Below are positions 50,630 through 63,571 of a stretch of 64,000 nt of DNA, piece after piece. The stretch spans positions 2,407,001 through 2,471,000 of the forward strand of contig JAMXSV010000004.1 of NCBI GenBank assembly GCA_027559495.1, given 5' to 3'. This stretch comes from Aurifilum marmelostoma. Taxonomy: Eukaryota > Ascomycota > Sordariomycetes > Diaporthales > Cryphonectriaceae. The position numbers and the translations under genes were made by a program. Numbering within the stretch: the stretch's first letter is position 1; each line of letters begins with the position of its first letter. The notes under the pieces were generated by a model. It saw only the letters and a program-made list of their open reading frames with translations, had not been told where the DNA came from and made no database searches.

Positions 50630-52386
50630 CGAGAAAAGAAGAAAGGACGCAAATAATGCCTCGAGATCCTGGCAGCTCCATGGCGGGAGGATGCATGAGT
50701 GGCATCGAATTTGGCCTCCAGAGATACATATTCTTGTGGAAAGAAGCGCCTGTGGACTCGACAAAATCTCATTTGGGACAGTGTAAACGGAAAAGAGAGG
50801 CTCACGCATGTATACACTTCGTGAGCATGGTAATAATTACTTGCAAGGAGGTGGTGTGATTCCTGCTAAAAGGTCATGTCGTTTGCCTCTCGTTGCCTCG
50901 CCTCTCGGTCTATATTACAGAAAGCCCAGGGTTTCTCACAGCAGTTTCGTAGTTATTTGTCGTATTTGAGCTCACGGGTCACTGCCTTCAGGGTCCAGAT
51001 ATGAGAACAAGAATAGTTTAAGTACAAGTAATGAGCAACCCATCTTCAATTTCTACAAAGGAAAAAGAAATAAAATGAAAAGGGCGCAGACAACGCGACC
51101 AACTTCCGTTTCACTTCCGCAGCTTCGCGCACTGCACCGTGGCCACATCGCCATTCAGCGGACACAGCAGCGTGCCATCAGGCATGACCGAGCACAGCCG
51201 TGCCTCGTCAGCCGTGACCCAATCACCAGGCAGCAAGTAATACCGCTCGACCTCGTTGCCCTTGTCGCTTGCCGTGGCGCGCCCCAGCCATTGGTCTTCG
51301 AGCACTGCCCGCAGAGAGGAGGCACCAGGTGCACAGCCAGCGGTCTTTGCTTAGGACAGAGGCGGCGGCGTGGTAATAAACCCGAGGGGCTCGTGGACGG
51401 TGACGAGGGTGTAGTGAGGTTCCTGTGCTGTGGATGATCGGTGGATTTAGCAGTGCTCTTTTTTTCATCGAAGAGAAGACACTGTGGCTTCCTGCAAACT
51501 TTCCCCTGCCCTATGCCTAGGTCACTCTGAGATTGCAGTGACAATTAATTCCCTTTCCTCTTCCCACATGTATACTATGCCACTTCGCCGGATTTAATAC
51601 ACTTGGACATCTGTCTCTACTCAAGCATCATGGTCTGCGTGATTTGTCTTCTGAGTTACGAGCATGTTTTCATCGTCAGAGCCTATGGCCCAGCCCTCAG
51701 CCTTCGTTGTCTGAAAAGTAGATTAAAGTGTTTGGCAATGGCAGGAAAGTAAAATGGGCGATCACGAGACTGCAGCCAGAGGACAGACTAAGCAGATTAT
51801 TGTTGTCAGAGATCCCATGAATTGGGGGGGGGGACCTCCTGTTGCTCAATGAGATGGTTCACGGTGTGCTCAGATGGTGATTAAGCGCCCCCCAAGAAAA
51901 AATGTACAAAAGTACGGTGCAGCCAAGGTATATTACAGTAGACGTGTAAAATGATAATAATAATAAACTACTGTAAGTAGTAAAACCCACAGACCCAAGA
52001 TAATAAGGCTGGGACTGGGTAAATACTTAGTATACGTAGCCGCCCACTGGGGATGGGCCCGGTGCCAGAGCCGAGCTAATGCATTACAGAGGCACAGCAT
52101 TCGCCACCTGTTGGGTGCACGCAGCCTGTCAACTCACTGCACCGCTGATGATCCACTGTCCCGATCAGTTTACTGGTCCGCTGTCTGTTGTTGGTTGTGC
52201 ATGGGAATGTTGCAGCGGCTGAAGAAATCATGGCTTAATTATGAACCAGCCTGCATGTTTTAAAAACACAGGCCCTCCTCACCTTCCACTTCTCCATCTC
52301 CATCTCAGGCATGGCTGTCTACATTCAGAGAGAAGAAACAAAGCTAAAGTCACAATAAGCAGTCACTCACACCGCTGGCTCGACAA
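50630..52386. other. Intergenic between the two HET genes
   Basis: About 1.8 kb of AT-richer sequence with an ATA/AAT run (51951-51967) and a G run near 51825-51833. Short opposed frames at 51075-51544 are not supported. It separates the HET genes and probably contains the promoter of the second. Confidence 0.45.
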
Positions 52387-54483
52387 ATGGATCAGGTTTC
52401 AGTAAAGGACCAGCAGCCTGAGGCTGTTGAGGTGACTGGCAGGCCTCACCCGATCGTCAGCGTCGAACTACCCCTAAACGTCGCTGCGTCTCAGGGCCGC
52501 ATGACCCCTCCCGATCCACAGACTATACATCGCTTCCTGAAAGATCCCACGCCGCGGAACTCCTCTGTCGTCGCCCTGCACTCGAAGGCATACGAATATG
52601 AATACCGCCTGGCCAATGTTGGCTCCACGGCCATCCGACTCCTGGAATTGCTCCCCGGCTCCGGCACTGCACCGCCTGTATGTAACTTCATTGCTGCCGA
52701 CCTCGACGACAGCCCCGAGTACGAGACCATCTCCTACTGCTGGGGCCAGCCCATCGTCTTCGATGCGGCGCTCGTCGTTGACGGCAAGGGATCGCTGCCC
52801 ATCACGACCATCCTGCACCGCGCCCTGCTGCAGCTACGCCTCCGCGACAAGCCCAGGATCCTGTGGGCGGACGTGGCCTGCGTGAACCAGCAGGACGTCG
52901 AGGAGAGGACGGTCCAGGTGCAGCTGATGCACCGCGTCTATAGGCAGTGCCAAGGCGTGCTCATCTGGCTCGGCGACGGCACCCGACAGAGCGACCTCGG
53001 CATGGACGCGGTGAAGGACATGTGCGCTGCGCTCGAGAAGAAGAAAAAGGCCGGCGACACAAGGCTTCTTTACGACTTGGACAAGGCCGAGAGGGCCCGC
53101 TACGGTCTCTTTGCCGAGGGGAGTCGTGAGCTCGCCCTCATGACGGCCCTCCTCGACAGGCCGTGGTTCAGCCGCGCCTGGGTGGTGCAGGAGCTGGCGC
53201 TGCCGCCGTCGGCCACGCTGCTCTGCGGGACCAAGTCTGTCTCGTGGGACGAGTTCGCCCTGGCCGTCACCTCGTGCTCCCCGTCGCTCAAGAAATTCAC
53301 CACCAACGAGAACCCGGGCGAGAACCACGTCCGCCTCTCCATGTGCCCGTCGAGGGCCGAGGCGTGCCATGGCGACACGGACAGCCCCAAGCTGCTCGTC
53401 CTCGTCGCGCGGGCCCGCAACTCACAGGCCACGGACCCCAGGGACAAGGTGTTTGCCTTTGTCGGGCTCTCACGGGAACAAGGGCAGCCGGGGATCCTGG
53501 GACAGCCTGACTACCGCCTGAGCGTGGAGGAGGTCTACAAGAAGTTCGTGCTGGAGACCATCGATGCCGACAGGACCCTGGATGTCTTCAGCATGGTCCA
53601 CGGAAGGCGGCCAGAAACCCTGCCCGGGGCTGGCAGCGCTCTGAAGCTCCCGTCCTGGGTGCCCGACCTCTCTGTGGACGGCATCACGTACCCGCTGACG
53701 CGACTCGACAAGATGGCCGTGGAGAGCCACTCGACCCTCCGCACCAAGAGCGACTACCTGGAGTACGCCGCAAGCAAGGGCACGCAGGCCGAGTACCAGC
53801 TGAGCGACGACGGAGCGACCATGAGCCTCCCTGGCTACATTGTCGACACGGTGGAGCAGCTGGGCTTGCCGTTCCCGGGACGCTCCGAGTGGTCGGACCC
53901 GAAGAAGAAGCTCCAGGAACAGCGCAACGCCTGGGCCTCTTGGGAGGCCCTCGTCGGCGCCCGCGGGCCGGGCACGTACGACGGCGAGACAGCCTACGAC
54001 GTCTACTGGAAGGTCATGCGCGGCGGGGAGCTGCAGAGGCACTACGAGGTCGCCAAGAGAGATTTCCAGACCGGCTATGAAGAACCGCTGGCGCCGTACC
54101 GCGCCATCTCGCGGGGCCGTGTGGTCCGCTCCGCATGGGCATTCTCGGTGCTGTACAGGGCATCGTGTGGCATCCTGGCGCTGCAGAATGCTGCTCGTCG
54201 CCTGACGAACAAGCCCCCGATCGAGTACCACCGAGGCATAGGCACGAATCCGTGCGAGTACCGCAGGATGGGCAAGTCGTCCAACGGGTCGGTGGGATTG
54301 TTCCCCGGGGCTACGCAGCCTGGCGATTGTGTTGCTATCCTGCAAGGCGGGAGGATCCCCTTCATCTTGAGACATGACGAGACGACAAAGAAGTGGAAGC
54401 TGATCGGCGAGGCCTATGTGCATGGGATCATGGAAGGTGAGGCGTGGGACAGCACCCGATGTGAGAGCATTGTTCTGGAGTGA
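52387..54483 (+). CDS. HET-domain protein, second of two
   Basis: Single-exon gene of 698 residues from the ATG at 52387. The HET domain begins near residue 115: PEYETISYCWGQP, then LHRALLQLRLRDKPRILWAD, VACVNQQDVEERTVQVQLMH and VYRQCQGVLIWLGD. Later family blocks are WFSRAWVVQELALP, TDPRDKVFAFVGLSREQGQP and YRLSVEEVYKKFVLE. The C-terminus has the lid-like segment PGDCVAILQGGRIPFILR, then WKLIGEAYVHGIMEGEAW, common in this subfamily. A Lys/Glu-rich insertion (AALEKKKKAGDTRLLYDLDK) sits inside the HET domain. Same orientation as the HET gene 1.8 kb upstream, but the two share only the family blocks, so they are not a recent tandem duplicate. Predicted role is incompatibility or stress-triggered cell death; partner unknown. 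Confidence 0.9.
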   Translation: MDQVSVKDQQPEAVEVTGRPHPIVSVELPLNVAASQGRMTPPDPQTIHRFLKDPTPRNSSVVALHSKAYEYEYRLANVGSTAIRLLELLPGSGTAPPVCNFIAADLDDSPEYETISYCWGQPIVFDAALVVDGKGSLPITTILHRALLQLRLRDKPRILWADVACVNQQDVEERTVQVQLMHRVYRQCQGVLIWLGDGTRQSDLGMDAVKDMCAALEKKKKAGDTRLLYDLDKAERARYGLFAEGSRELALMTALLDRPWFSRAWVVQELALPPSATLLCGTKSVSWDEFALAVTSCSPSLKKFTTNENPGENHVRLSMCPSRAEACHGDTDSPKLLVLVARARNSQATDPRDKVFAFVGLSREQGQPGILGQPDYRLSVEEVYKKFVLETIDADRTLDVFSMVHGRRPETLPGAGSALKLPSWVPDLSVDGITYPLTRLDKMAVESHSTLRTKSDYLEYAASKGTQAEYQLSDDGATMSLPGYIVDTVEQLGLPFPGRSEWSDPKKKLQEQRNAWASWEALVGARGPGTYDGETAYDVYWKVMRGGELQRHYEVAKRDFQTGYEEPLAPYRAISRGRVVRSAWAFSVLYRASCGILALQNAARRLTNKPPIEYHRGIGTNPCEYRRMGKSSNGSVGLFPGATQPGDCVAILQGGRIPFILRHDETTKKWKLIGEAYVHGIMEGEAWDSTRCESIVLE

Positions 54484-55259
54484 GAGGAGACGCGAGGTCG
54501 CAACACGACCCATGGTACATGGATTCCGTAGGGCAAGAGATGTATGATGAATGAAGATTGGGTAGGGCCACGAGATCAGGTTCGAAAAAGCATGTACGGA
54601 GGAAGTCTTTATCAGCCTCAAGGCTGTCCATTCTCCGGTGTCGCCTTACCAAGTGGTTGCATGGCAGTATTAATCGTTTAATGGATCACTTGTGCTGCGT
54701 TAAGGGTCTATTGATCGAACGTCTTTTTCTTCTCTTGGGTTTTCTTTGATGATTTTTGTTTTCTTTTCGGTTCGTCTTCGCCTATTGTGTATTTTCTTTT
54801 CCATTTTTGTACTCAGGTTGCACGGCTGTATTTTCTATTGTATTATAACTTGATTAGCGAGCCATATGAGCAGACAAACGAGACGAATTAATGATCATGA
54901 GAATTACGAATGGTGGACAATTATAGAGAGTCCATTCGGGTTTTTTCTGACTACAGATCTACTAGCATCCTAGAGAATTTCATATGTTGGTGCTCAAAAT
55001 ATCTCGGTATATTCATCGGGCTCTTTCAACCTTGGGAAACGAAGAATATCAGCATACCGAGGTAGAACATGGATATTGTCCCTCACGTTTGACTATTCGC
55101 GTTAGACTTTTTTGTAAATGGTCCTCCATCATTATCGTCGTAGCATCCTCTTCTGAAGCATAAATAGTGCCTTGCTAAAGTTAATTATCATGTAATAGAC
55201 TATACGAAACTTTAGAATCTCGTACCTGTACATAAGTAGCATGACGCTGTGCCATCTAA
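54484..55259. other. Convergent 3' region, AT-rich
   Basis: Between the second HET gene (+) and the SDR gene (-). The T-rich stretch near 54720-54800 suits a 3' end. No gene seen. Confidence 0.5.
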
Positions 55260-56165
55260 CTACCACGGGTACTGCCCATCCGCAGAAAGAAACCCACCAT
55301 GCTCATCATCCCTCTCACCGTTCAAAATCCCGACCATTGGCGCGGCCCCCTCGCTCGTAGGCCGTGCCCCGCTCTCAGCATTATTATGCGGTCCCAAGCC
55401 CGACACCGTGAACCCAGGCGTGTAGGCAAACACTTTAACCCCCTCGGCGCCGTAGACGACCGACTGCGCCGCCGTGATCAGGTTCAGCGAGGCCTTGCTC
55501 GCGCAGTACGGGATCCCCCACATCCCCAGCTTGTTGGTGCTCGTCGTGGGGTCCAGGCGCTTGCGGATCGACCCGCCGCCGGAGGAGACGTTGATGATGC
55601 GGGGTGTGCGGGAGGACGCCTTGAGGAGGGCGATGCAGGCTTCGGCGAGGAGGAAGGGGCCTGTGGCGTTGGTCTGGAAGACTTGGGAGAACTGCTCGGC
55701 CGTGGAGCCTTCGGGCCAGCCTACTGCGGCGTTGTTCACCAGTGCATCAAGACTGAAGGGGTGGTGATGAGTACCAATCTGAATCAGGAGAAGGGATACC
55801 ACCGACCCTGCCACCAAGTTTCGTGACAAGTTTGCGGCATACTTACTGACCATGCCTCTCTGCCACAGTCTGCGCTGCAGCATTGATGGAGTGAGGATCG
55901 GCAATGTCGAGCTGCAAAAGCTCTACAGTGCCGGACATATCTCGAGATTGAAGATCTCCCAAGGCGGCTTCACCTTTCTCGATAGAACGGCTTCCGAGGA
56001 GGACATGCATGGACGGGTCGGAGAGCAGCTGAGAAGCGAGCTCCAGGCCAATGCCTGAAGTGGCTGTTGGATTGTTTGTCGGTCAGTGATAGTGTCCAGA
56101 GTATGATTAGGGATATCGGAATACTCACCACCTGTGATGAGTATGATGGTTTTTGTAGAGGCCAT
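55260..56165 (-). CDS. Short-chain dehydrogenase/reductase (SDR)
   Basis: Three exons on the minus strand, 56165-56129, 56063-55847 and 55752-55260, join to 248 residues. The cofactor loop TGATSGIGLELA is assembled across the first junction; DIADPHSINAA and the LVNNAAVG motif follow, the latter just after the second junction. The catalytic set is Ser in INVSSGGG and the YCASK (YxxxK) pair near residues 180-184; PGFTVSGLG supplies the PG motif after the active site. This is a classical SDR, using NAD(P)H for carbonyl reduction or alcohol oxidation. An Arg in VLLGSRSIEKGE after beta-2 hints at NADPH preference. Substrate unknown. It lies 1.1 kb from the phosphopantetheinyl transferase gene, divergently; a functional link is possible but not shown. 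Confidence 0.9.
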
Positions 56166-57312
56166 TGTTGGTTTAATTACAATATAGTCTGCTCGATCTA
56201 TCCAGTACATGATCTGGAGAGCGATCTTTGCGCAAGCAAGTCAGCCAAAGTCATTCTGGAGAGTACAGGGGACACGAAGCTGGTTCTTATAGCCAAGGTA
56301 CTTTGTGTGCAGCCCTGAGTGAGTATCGTCACTATAGTGCCTTGTAGAGGGCTGATGCCACGGTGATAGCGTTAAGCCCGGAAAAGCGTCACATAGAGAG
56401 TACTTGATCATGGTGCGCGAGCAGGGGTTCAGCTTGCGAGCGACATGCGGAGTTGACCGTACAAGACTGTCCGAATCGATCCGGTAGGCAGTAGCACGAG
56501 TCTATCTGGTGGTCCGATTTGATCCATGTATCATAGTTCTGGCCGCATAGGATCACCTGGCACGCCTGACTGCTCTGGTTTGGGACCTCTGCACCACCCT
56601 GAACTGATTAATACTCTCATTCTTTTAGAGCAGAGAGAGGCACATCTGTTGATATGCAAGCATAGTATCATTCGATTATCAGCCTTGCATTGAGATCATC
56701 TTTTACCACGCCGGGACTCGACATTTGATATGTGCGCCCAGGTGGCTGCTCATTTTTCCCTCCCAGATAAGTGCGCTTCACAAAAAAATGACAAGGAGAA
56801 GAGAGAGAGACACACACACAGAAAACAAAAAGTCCGTCAGATAAGAGCGTTTTTCTAGATTTCCAATATTGGTGGTGGTGGTTGATACCAATGTGTGCAA
56901 ATCATATGGCGAGATCGCTGTGGCCAGGTATCAACATACAGGGATGATGATGATGAGGGTTACTGTACGTTACTGTACTGTACTTACAGTAGGTGACTTC
57001 TGTGTGACGCTGCCGACAACTCCACCTCCGCCCCTAACACACCCTGCCAGGCCTGCTTACATACTCAACAGCTCGCAGCATCCCTCAGCCTCGACTACTT
57101 CTTCGGAGCCCGTAATCCGTACCGCTTAATCCTCCGAACGCGAGTGATTTCTACCTCTCCCGGCTGGAGAGCTCAGCTTGTGTGTTCTGTTCACAGCACG
57201 AAATGCGCTGATTGGTTGTTCACAGCTACTGCTTGTCTACAACATATAGCACATCTCGGCAAACCCCACACACAACTGTGGCCCATACCCAGCCCGGCCG
57301 GTGGTGCTCGCC
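56166..57312. promoter_or_regulatory. Divergent intergenic region between SDR and PPTase genes
   Basis: About 1.1 kb containing both promoters. Short AC/GA repeats occur near 56799-56821 and a TACTGT-rich stretch near 56960-56990. No supported gene. Confidence 0.4.
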
Positions 57313-58401
57313 ATGGCAGATCCGCCAGCCTCGGACACGCAGCCCGTAGTCGTGCAGTGGCTCGTCGACACGCGCAAGCTATGGCCCAGGGCCGAGAAGA
57401 CGCCGCAGCTCGAGACCGAGGTAAATTAGATAAAAAGTCTCCAGGCAGAGCCGTCTAACCCTCACAGCACACGTCACTCACTAACCCCGCCTCCCCGGGG
57501 CTTCTCACAGGCCGCAAGAGCCCTAGCCCTCCTCAGTCCTGAGGAGCGCAAGTCGGTGCTCAAGTACCTCTTCGTGCGCGACGCCAAGATGTCCCTGGTC
57601 TCGCAACTGCTCAAGCACTACGCCATCTCCCGACTCGTGGGCATCCCGTGGTCCGAGACCAAGATTGTCCGCAACGCCAAGACGAAGCCCGTCTACGTGG
57701 ACCTGGTCACCGGCAGGTCGCCAATCGACTTCAACGTGAGCCACCAGGCGGGTCTGGTGGCCCTCATCGCCGGCTACGGGTTCGGCCAGGGAGAAGGCAT
57801 GGGTGGTGCCGCCGCCGTCGACGTGGGCTGCGACGTCGTCTGCGTCAACGAGCGGGAGGACCGGGACCACGGCGTCATCTCGCGCGAGGGCTGGCCCTCG
57901 TTCGTGGACATGCACGCCGAGGTGTTCTCGCCGGGTGAGGCCTCGTACCTACAGCAGGGGATCGTGGCGGCCAACTTCCAGCAGGACGGGGTGGGCGCGG
58001 GTGCGGGTGCGGGGCCGAGGGCCCTCGACAGCTTCAGGCTGCGGTGCTTCTATACGCTGTGGTGCCTGCGCGAGGCCTTTGTCAAGATGACGGGGGATGC
58101 GCTGCTGGCGCCGTGGCTGCGGTCGCTCGAGTTCAGGAACTTTGTGCCGCCGAAGCCGGCGCCGAGCGAGCGCGAGGAGAGGGGAGATGGGGAGGACGTC
58201 GTGGAGGGGTTTGACATTGTGTTTGATGGAAAGAGGGTGGAGGATGCGAACGTCTGTCTGAGGAGTGTTGGCCCGGATTACATGACCTGCTCGGCGATCC
58301 GTACGCCGCAGAAGAAGGAGATTGGGCTGGGGTTCAGGCTGGGGCCGTATGAGTGGGTAGGGATTGAGCAGATTTTGGATCATGCTGAGGCCAATCCGTG
58401 A
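57313..58401 (+). CDS. npgA: 4'-phosphopantetheinyl transferase, Sfp/NpgA type
   Basis: Two exons, 57313-57420 and 57511-58401, encode 332 residues. Visible family motifs are KPVYVDLVTGRSPIDFNVSH (substrate/CoA-contact block ending in NVSH), AAVDVGCDVVCVNERED with the Mg-binding Asp, and the third block FYTLWCLREAFVKMTGDALL. The enzyme moves phosphopantetheine from CoA to the serine of carrier domains in polyketide synthases, NRPSs and the alpha-aminoadipate reductase of lysine synthesis. A fungus usually has one such broad enzyme (NpgA/CfwA in Aspergillus), so this gene would serve dispersed clusters; its position near an SDR need not mean anything. Oddities are a Gly/Ala-rich insertion (DGVGAGAGAGPRA) and Arg where the WxxKEA block normally has Lys. 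Confidence 0.92.
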
Positions 58402-59645
58402 GGCAGGCAGGATGGAGAGAGAGGTTCTTGTTTTCTTTCTCTTTCTTTTCTTCTCTCTCTTCTTGTTATTTTAGGTCTTTTCAGTATGGGTGACCGACAG
58501 GGTAAGCTAAGCTGTAGGATGAGGCCATATCGAGACCGCCAGCAGCAAGAGCAGGTCCACACTGCTGAGACATCAACCATGCTGCTGACTGGCTACCGTC
58601 ACCTTTATCTGAAAATAAAGTAGAGCTGGGGCTGTTGATCCTGCCTAATTTTCTCCCCCACCCAAGTCTATAAATTTTACAATTGTGTTTGCCAAGTCTG
58701 TCGAGATAAAAGAGTTGCAACTAACTACAGTATCCCATACTAAGTTAGTTGGTGGAGAGCCAATTCACAGCAGCCCCCTCACCTGGAGATAGGGATGATC
58801 GAGGGCCCCCCCCCTGCCTAGAGTTCACAGTGGCTCCAATCAGGGGTGGCACTTGGTCATAGGGTTGGCAGGAGCCAAATATAGTGCGGGAGAACAACGT
58901 CATCTTTGGAGCTTGGTGAGATTGACATGGGGGCCTGGGGGGGGGGGGGGCCATGCCGCACCACGTTGTACATAGTGCTGAATGGAGCAGGCCCACGGCA
59001 GGGCCACGGCAGGGCCACAGCAGGCTGTCTGTCTGGGCCCTGCAAGCTGGCCGCTAGGGACTGGCCCTTGCCATGATGCATCAAGCTGTCTGTCTCTGTT
59101 GATCCTCCTCCCAAACAGACCTAGATCACACACCTCTCTGTCCAAGGCACCATGTAATAATCAGCACCTATTACTATAGTCGCAGCAGAGAGTTTCTTTG
59201 AACCCTCCTCTCTATACCCCTCCTTTTTGCCGCCTTCTCCTCCTCCTCCTGCTCCTGCTCCTCCTCTTCTCCCCTCCTGTTCAGTGCAGTACAGCCAGCC
59301 CTACTTCATCTCGTCAGTCAATCAAATATTGGCTTCCGGTCCTTTTGTATATTGATCTCCACAGAGCGAGAGACACTATTGAAGCATCCCCCTCAAAGAC
59401 AGTCTACCACTGACACGCGCCACAATCATACCCCACTCCGAACCCAATTTCCACTTTCACGTGCAGACTGAGGCCACCTTTTACCTGCCACACCATCTCC
59501 TCCCAACCAGCACATAGACTGTCAGTCTTGCTGCATGGTGTAACAACCCAAGACAGAGAGCTAGAGAGAGTGTGTGAGAGCGAGAGAGGAACATTGGATA
59601 TTCCTTTGTCTGCGTCTGTGTGTGGCAGAGTCAAGATCTCCCGCC
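58402..59645. promoter_or_regulatory. Intergenic/promoter region upstream of the OSBP gene
   Basis: Contains a G run near 58937-58950, a repeated CCACGGCAGGG unit near 58994-59022 and TCC-rich tracts near 59238-59275. Pyrimidine richness increases toward the OSBP start. No supported gene. Confidence 0.4.
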
Positions 59646-62600
59646 ATGTCTGAAGCCGGTGACAGGTGAGCAGTCGACTACAGGGAGCTACAGTCCCCCG
59701 CAGCACCTCCCCTAGCTGAGACAATGTCTCTGCCTCTCTTGCTAACCACTGTGGGCCCCCCCTCCTTGTGTAGCTCTCACAAGCGCTCCAGGTCGGCAGC
59801 TGCCCTGTCGCTCCTCCGACGGGCCAGAGACTCGAGCGCCGACGCAGCCTCCCCCTCGAGCCCCGTCGGCGCCTCTCCCTCGGCAGAGCTGCCTCCTCCT
59901 CCCCACGCCACTGCTGCCCCCGTCTCCATGTCCAGCCAACAAGCTAGCAGGAGCCAGAGCTCCCGGCTGTCGACCGTCGCCTCGAACAGCGGCAGGACCC
60001 CCTCGACCCAGGCCCCAACCGCCCCGTCCGCCTCGAGGCTCTCCACGAGTTTGTACGACAAGGGCAGCTCCCTCGAGCAGTCTGTGCGCAAGTTCCGCAT
60101 CGTCGAGGCCCTGCGCAACGGAGACACCGCCTCCATCTCCAAGGCCATCCGCGAAACCTCGGACAGCGGGCCCCGCCCCAGCACCTCGTCCGTGAACACG
60201 CTCTCTGGGGGCGCCCTCGAGGACACCACCGTCCTGCACCTGGCCATCCAGTGCGCCGAGTTCCCCGTCGTCGAGTATGTCGTCTCTGACGGTGCGGGCT
60301 ACGTCGACGTCAACGCCCGCGACAAGGATGGCAACACTCCCCTGCACATCGCTGCCATGCAGGGCCGCACCCAGGTCGTGAAGCTGCTGCTGGAGCAGGA
60401 CGACATCAACGACGCCATCGCCAACAACCAGGGCCGCCTGCCCCTCGACCTCGCCCGCAACGCCGACATCTTCCAGTCGCTGCAGCTCTCGCGCTCGCTG
60501 TTCGCCGAGGGCAAGATCAGGCAGGTCCAGGAGCTGATCGGCAGACAGGACTACAAGACCCTCGAGCAGGTGCTGGAGGAGACGCGCCTTAAGACGGTGC
60601 TGGACATCAACAGCACCGAGTTCGTCCTCGACCCGGTGACGGTCCAGGCTGGAGGCACCCTGCTGCACGAGGCCGCAAGGCGCAAGAACACCACCTTGAT
60701 CCAGCTGTTGCTGCTGCACGGCGCAGATCCGTTCAGGCGCGACCGCAAGGGCAAGCTGCCGCAGGACGTCACCAAGGACGATGTGACCCGTGCCATGCTG
60801 AAGAAGTCGCCTGCCGCAGTCGCTGCGCAGCGCGGGATCCAGGAGAAGGCTGTCCTCGGGACCGCGTCGCAGGCCGCCGCCGCCACCCCCGGTGACCCGC
60901 TGCTGGGCAAGGAGGCGAGGGAGATGAAGGGCTACCTGAAGAAGTGGACCAACTACCGCAAGGGGTACCAGCTGAGGTGGTTTGTCCTCGAGGATGGTGT
61001 GCTCAGCTACTACAAGCACCAGGACGACTCGGGGTCCGCCTGCCGCGGTGCCATCAACATGCGCATCGCGAAGCTCAACATGTCCCCGGACGAGAAGACC
61101 AAGTTCGAGATCATCGGCAAGTCCTCGGTCAAGTACACGCTCAAGGCCAACCATGAGGTCGAGGCCAAGCGCTGGTTCTGGGCCCTGAACAATGCCATCC
61201 AGTGGACCAAGGACCAGGCCAAGGAGGAAGAGCGCCAGCGTGCTGCCAACGCCGAGCTGCTGAGCAAGGCCAAGGAGCAGGCCCACGTCGGCGCGGGTGG
61301 CGAGCCGCAGAGCGAGAGCAACAGCTTCCTCGAGCCCGTCCCCAGGGGCAGCACCCAGCTCAGCCGCCTCGCCTCCAACAACAACAGGTCCCAGGGCAAG
61401 ATGACGAGCGCGGGGGGGAGTTTTGTCGAGGACGACGAGTATGCAGAGACCGAAAATGAGACCAGGGCCGGCATGTCCGTCATGCAAGAGGACCACGACG
61501 ACGAGGACGACTACGGCGAGGCATCGAGCGGCAAGGATCAGCCCGGCGCCGGCAAGGATGCCTTCAATATCACTGCGCAGTCCCTGAGGCTTCAGCTGGA
61601 CACGATGGCGCAGGTCAACGCTGCACTGGTCGCGGAGGCGAGTCAGAACCCGGGTGTGAGGTTGTCGGACCCCAAGACAGCCGGCGCCCTGGCTACGTAC
61701 GACGCCGCCATCCGCTCCATGGTCGGGCTCATCGGCGACCTGATGAGGATCTCTCGTGACAGGGATGCCTTCTGGCAGTACCGTCTCGACCGCGAGACGG
61801 ACATGAGGAGGATGTGGGAGGAGAGCATGGCCCACGTCGCCAAGGAACAGGAGGTCCTGCAGGCACGCATCGGCGAGTCCGAGGAGAAGCGCAAGCAGAC
61901 GAAGCGCATGCTCAAGGAGGTCGTCAGCAGTGCCAACATGGCCGCCGACAGCCCCGGCCTGTCCGAGGTGCCAGAGGAGGGCGAGGTCTCTGCTGCGAAC
62001 ACGCCTGCCTTGTCTCAGAAGTCGCCGGCCAGGCTCTTCACCCGCCGTGAGACCGTGCTCACGGAGCTTGCGAACCTGTCCGAGGACGACTCGGATGTGG
62101 ACGAGGAGTTCTTCGACGCCGTCGACTCTGGGGAGATCGAGGCCGAGCCTCTGCCTCCCGTCACTGCAACGACCACAGCAGTCACGGTCGATGACAAGAG
62201 GGAGTCGGCGGCTGATCCTGGCGTCATCGACATCAGCAGTTCATTCCGCGGATATGAAAATGGGATCCGTTCAAGGCTAAAGATTGATGCCGACAACAGG
62301 CCGAAGATCTCGCTCTGGGTGAGTTACACCTTGTTTCTTTATTGCGTGCCATCAGCTCACACATCTTGTGTGTTTCCCAGGGCATCCTGAAATCCATGAT
62401 CGGCAAGGACATGACCAAGATGACACTGCCTGTCACCTTCAACGAGCCCACCTCCTTGCTCTACCGCTGTGGAGAAGACATGGAGTATGCCGACCTCCTT
62501 GACCTCGCCGCTGACCGGTCCGACTCGATCGAGCGGCTCCTGTACATCGCTGCTTTCGCTGCAAGCGAGTACGCATCGACCATCGGCCGAGTTGCTAAGC

Positions 62601-63571
62601 CTTTCAACCCGCTCCTCGGAGAGACCTTTGAATACGTCCGACCCGACAAGAACTACCGCTTCTTCATCGAACAGGTCAGCCATCACCCACCTGTTGGAGC
62701 CGCCTGGGCCGAGGCGCCGAGGTGGACGTACTATGGCGAGTCACATGTCAAGTCCAAGTTCTACGGCCGATCGTTCGACATCAACCCGCTGGGGACGTGG
62801 TTCCTGAAGCTGCGGCCGACATCCGGCGCGAAGGAGGACTTCTACACGTGGAAGAAGGTGACGTCCTCAGTCGTTGGTATCATCACGGGCAACCCCACCG
62901 TCGACAACTATGGACCCATGGAGGTCAGGAACTGGACGACGGGCGAGGTCTGCTACCTGGACTTCAAGCCGCGCGGCTGGAAGGAGTCGTCCGCGTACCA
63001 GATCACCGGCAAGGTCGTCGACGCGAGCGGGCACGTGCGCATCTCCATCGGCGGCCGGTGGAACTCGAAGCTCTACGCACGCGTCACGCCGGGCTACGAG
63101 GCCACCGTCGAGGCGCCCTCGGACGCCGCCCACGACTCGGCTTCCATCTACAAGGGCAGCTTCAACGACCCCAGCAAGGCGTTCCTGATCTGGCAGGCCA
63201 ACCAGAGGCCCAAGGGGATCCCCTTCAACCTGACGCCGTTTGTGCTCACCTTCAACCACATCGACGACAAGCTGCGGCCGTGGCTCCCGCCGACCGACTC
63301 GCGCCTGCGGCCCGACCAGCGCGCCATGGAGGAGGGCCAGTACGACTTTGCCGCCACCGAGAAGAACCGGCTCGAGGAGGGGCAGCGGGCGCGGAGGCGT
63401 GCGCGCGAGGCCCAGGGCGAGGAGTTTATGCCGGCCTGGTTCACCAGGGCCAAGTGCGACATCACGGGCGAGGAGTACTGGAAGTTCAACGGCAAGTACT
63501 GGGAGCAGCGGGACAAGGCAGGTAATGGTGACGCCAAGGCGTGGGAGGGGCTGGAACAGATTTATGAGTAG
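59646..63571 (+). CDS. Oxysterol-binding protein, Osh1/Osh2-like (ankyrin-PH-FFAT-ORD)
   Basis: Three exons: 59646-59665 (only MSEAGD plus part of a codon), 59774-62318 and 62381-63571, giving 1251 residues. In order: a Ser/Ala-rich N-terminus; ankyrin repeats (~175-350; DKDGNTPLHIAAMQGRTQVV, GGTLLHEAARRKNTTLIQLL); a PH domain (~389-485; MKGYLKKWTNYRKGYQLRWF to WFWALNNAIQW); acidic and coiled regions; a FFAT-type motif EEFFDAVD (~784-791) behind an acidic lead; and the ORD sterol/PI4P-transfer domain (~855-1215) with the signature EQVSHHPP (~951-958). Domain order matches yeast Osh1/Osh2, which bridge ER (through VAP binding of FFAT) to Golgi, nucleus-vacuole junction or plasma membrane. The tiny first exon is supported by strong splice sites and Kozak-like CCGCCATGT. 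Confidence 0.93.
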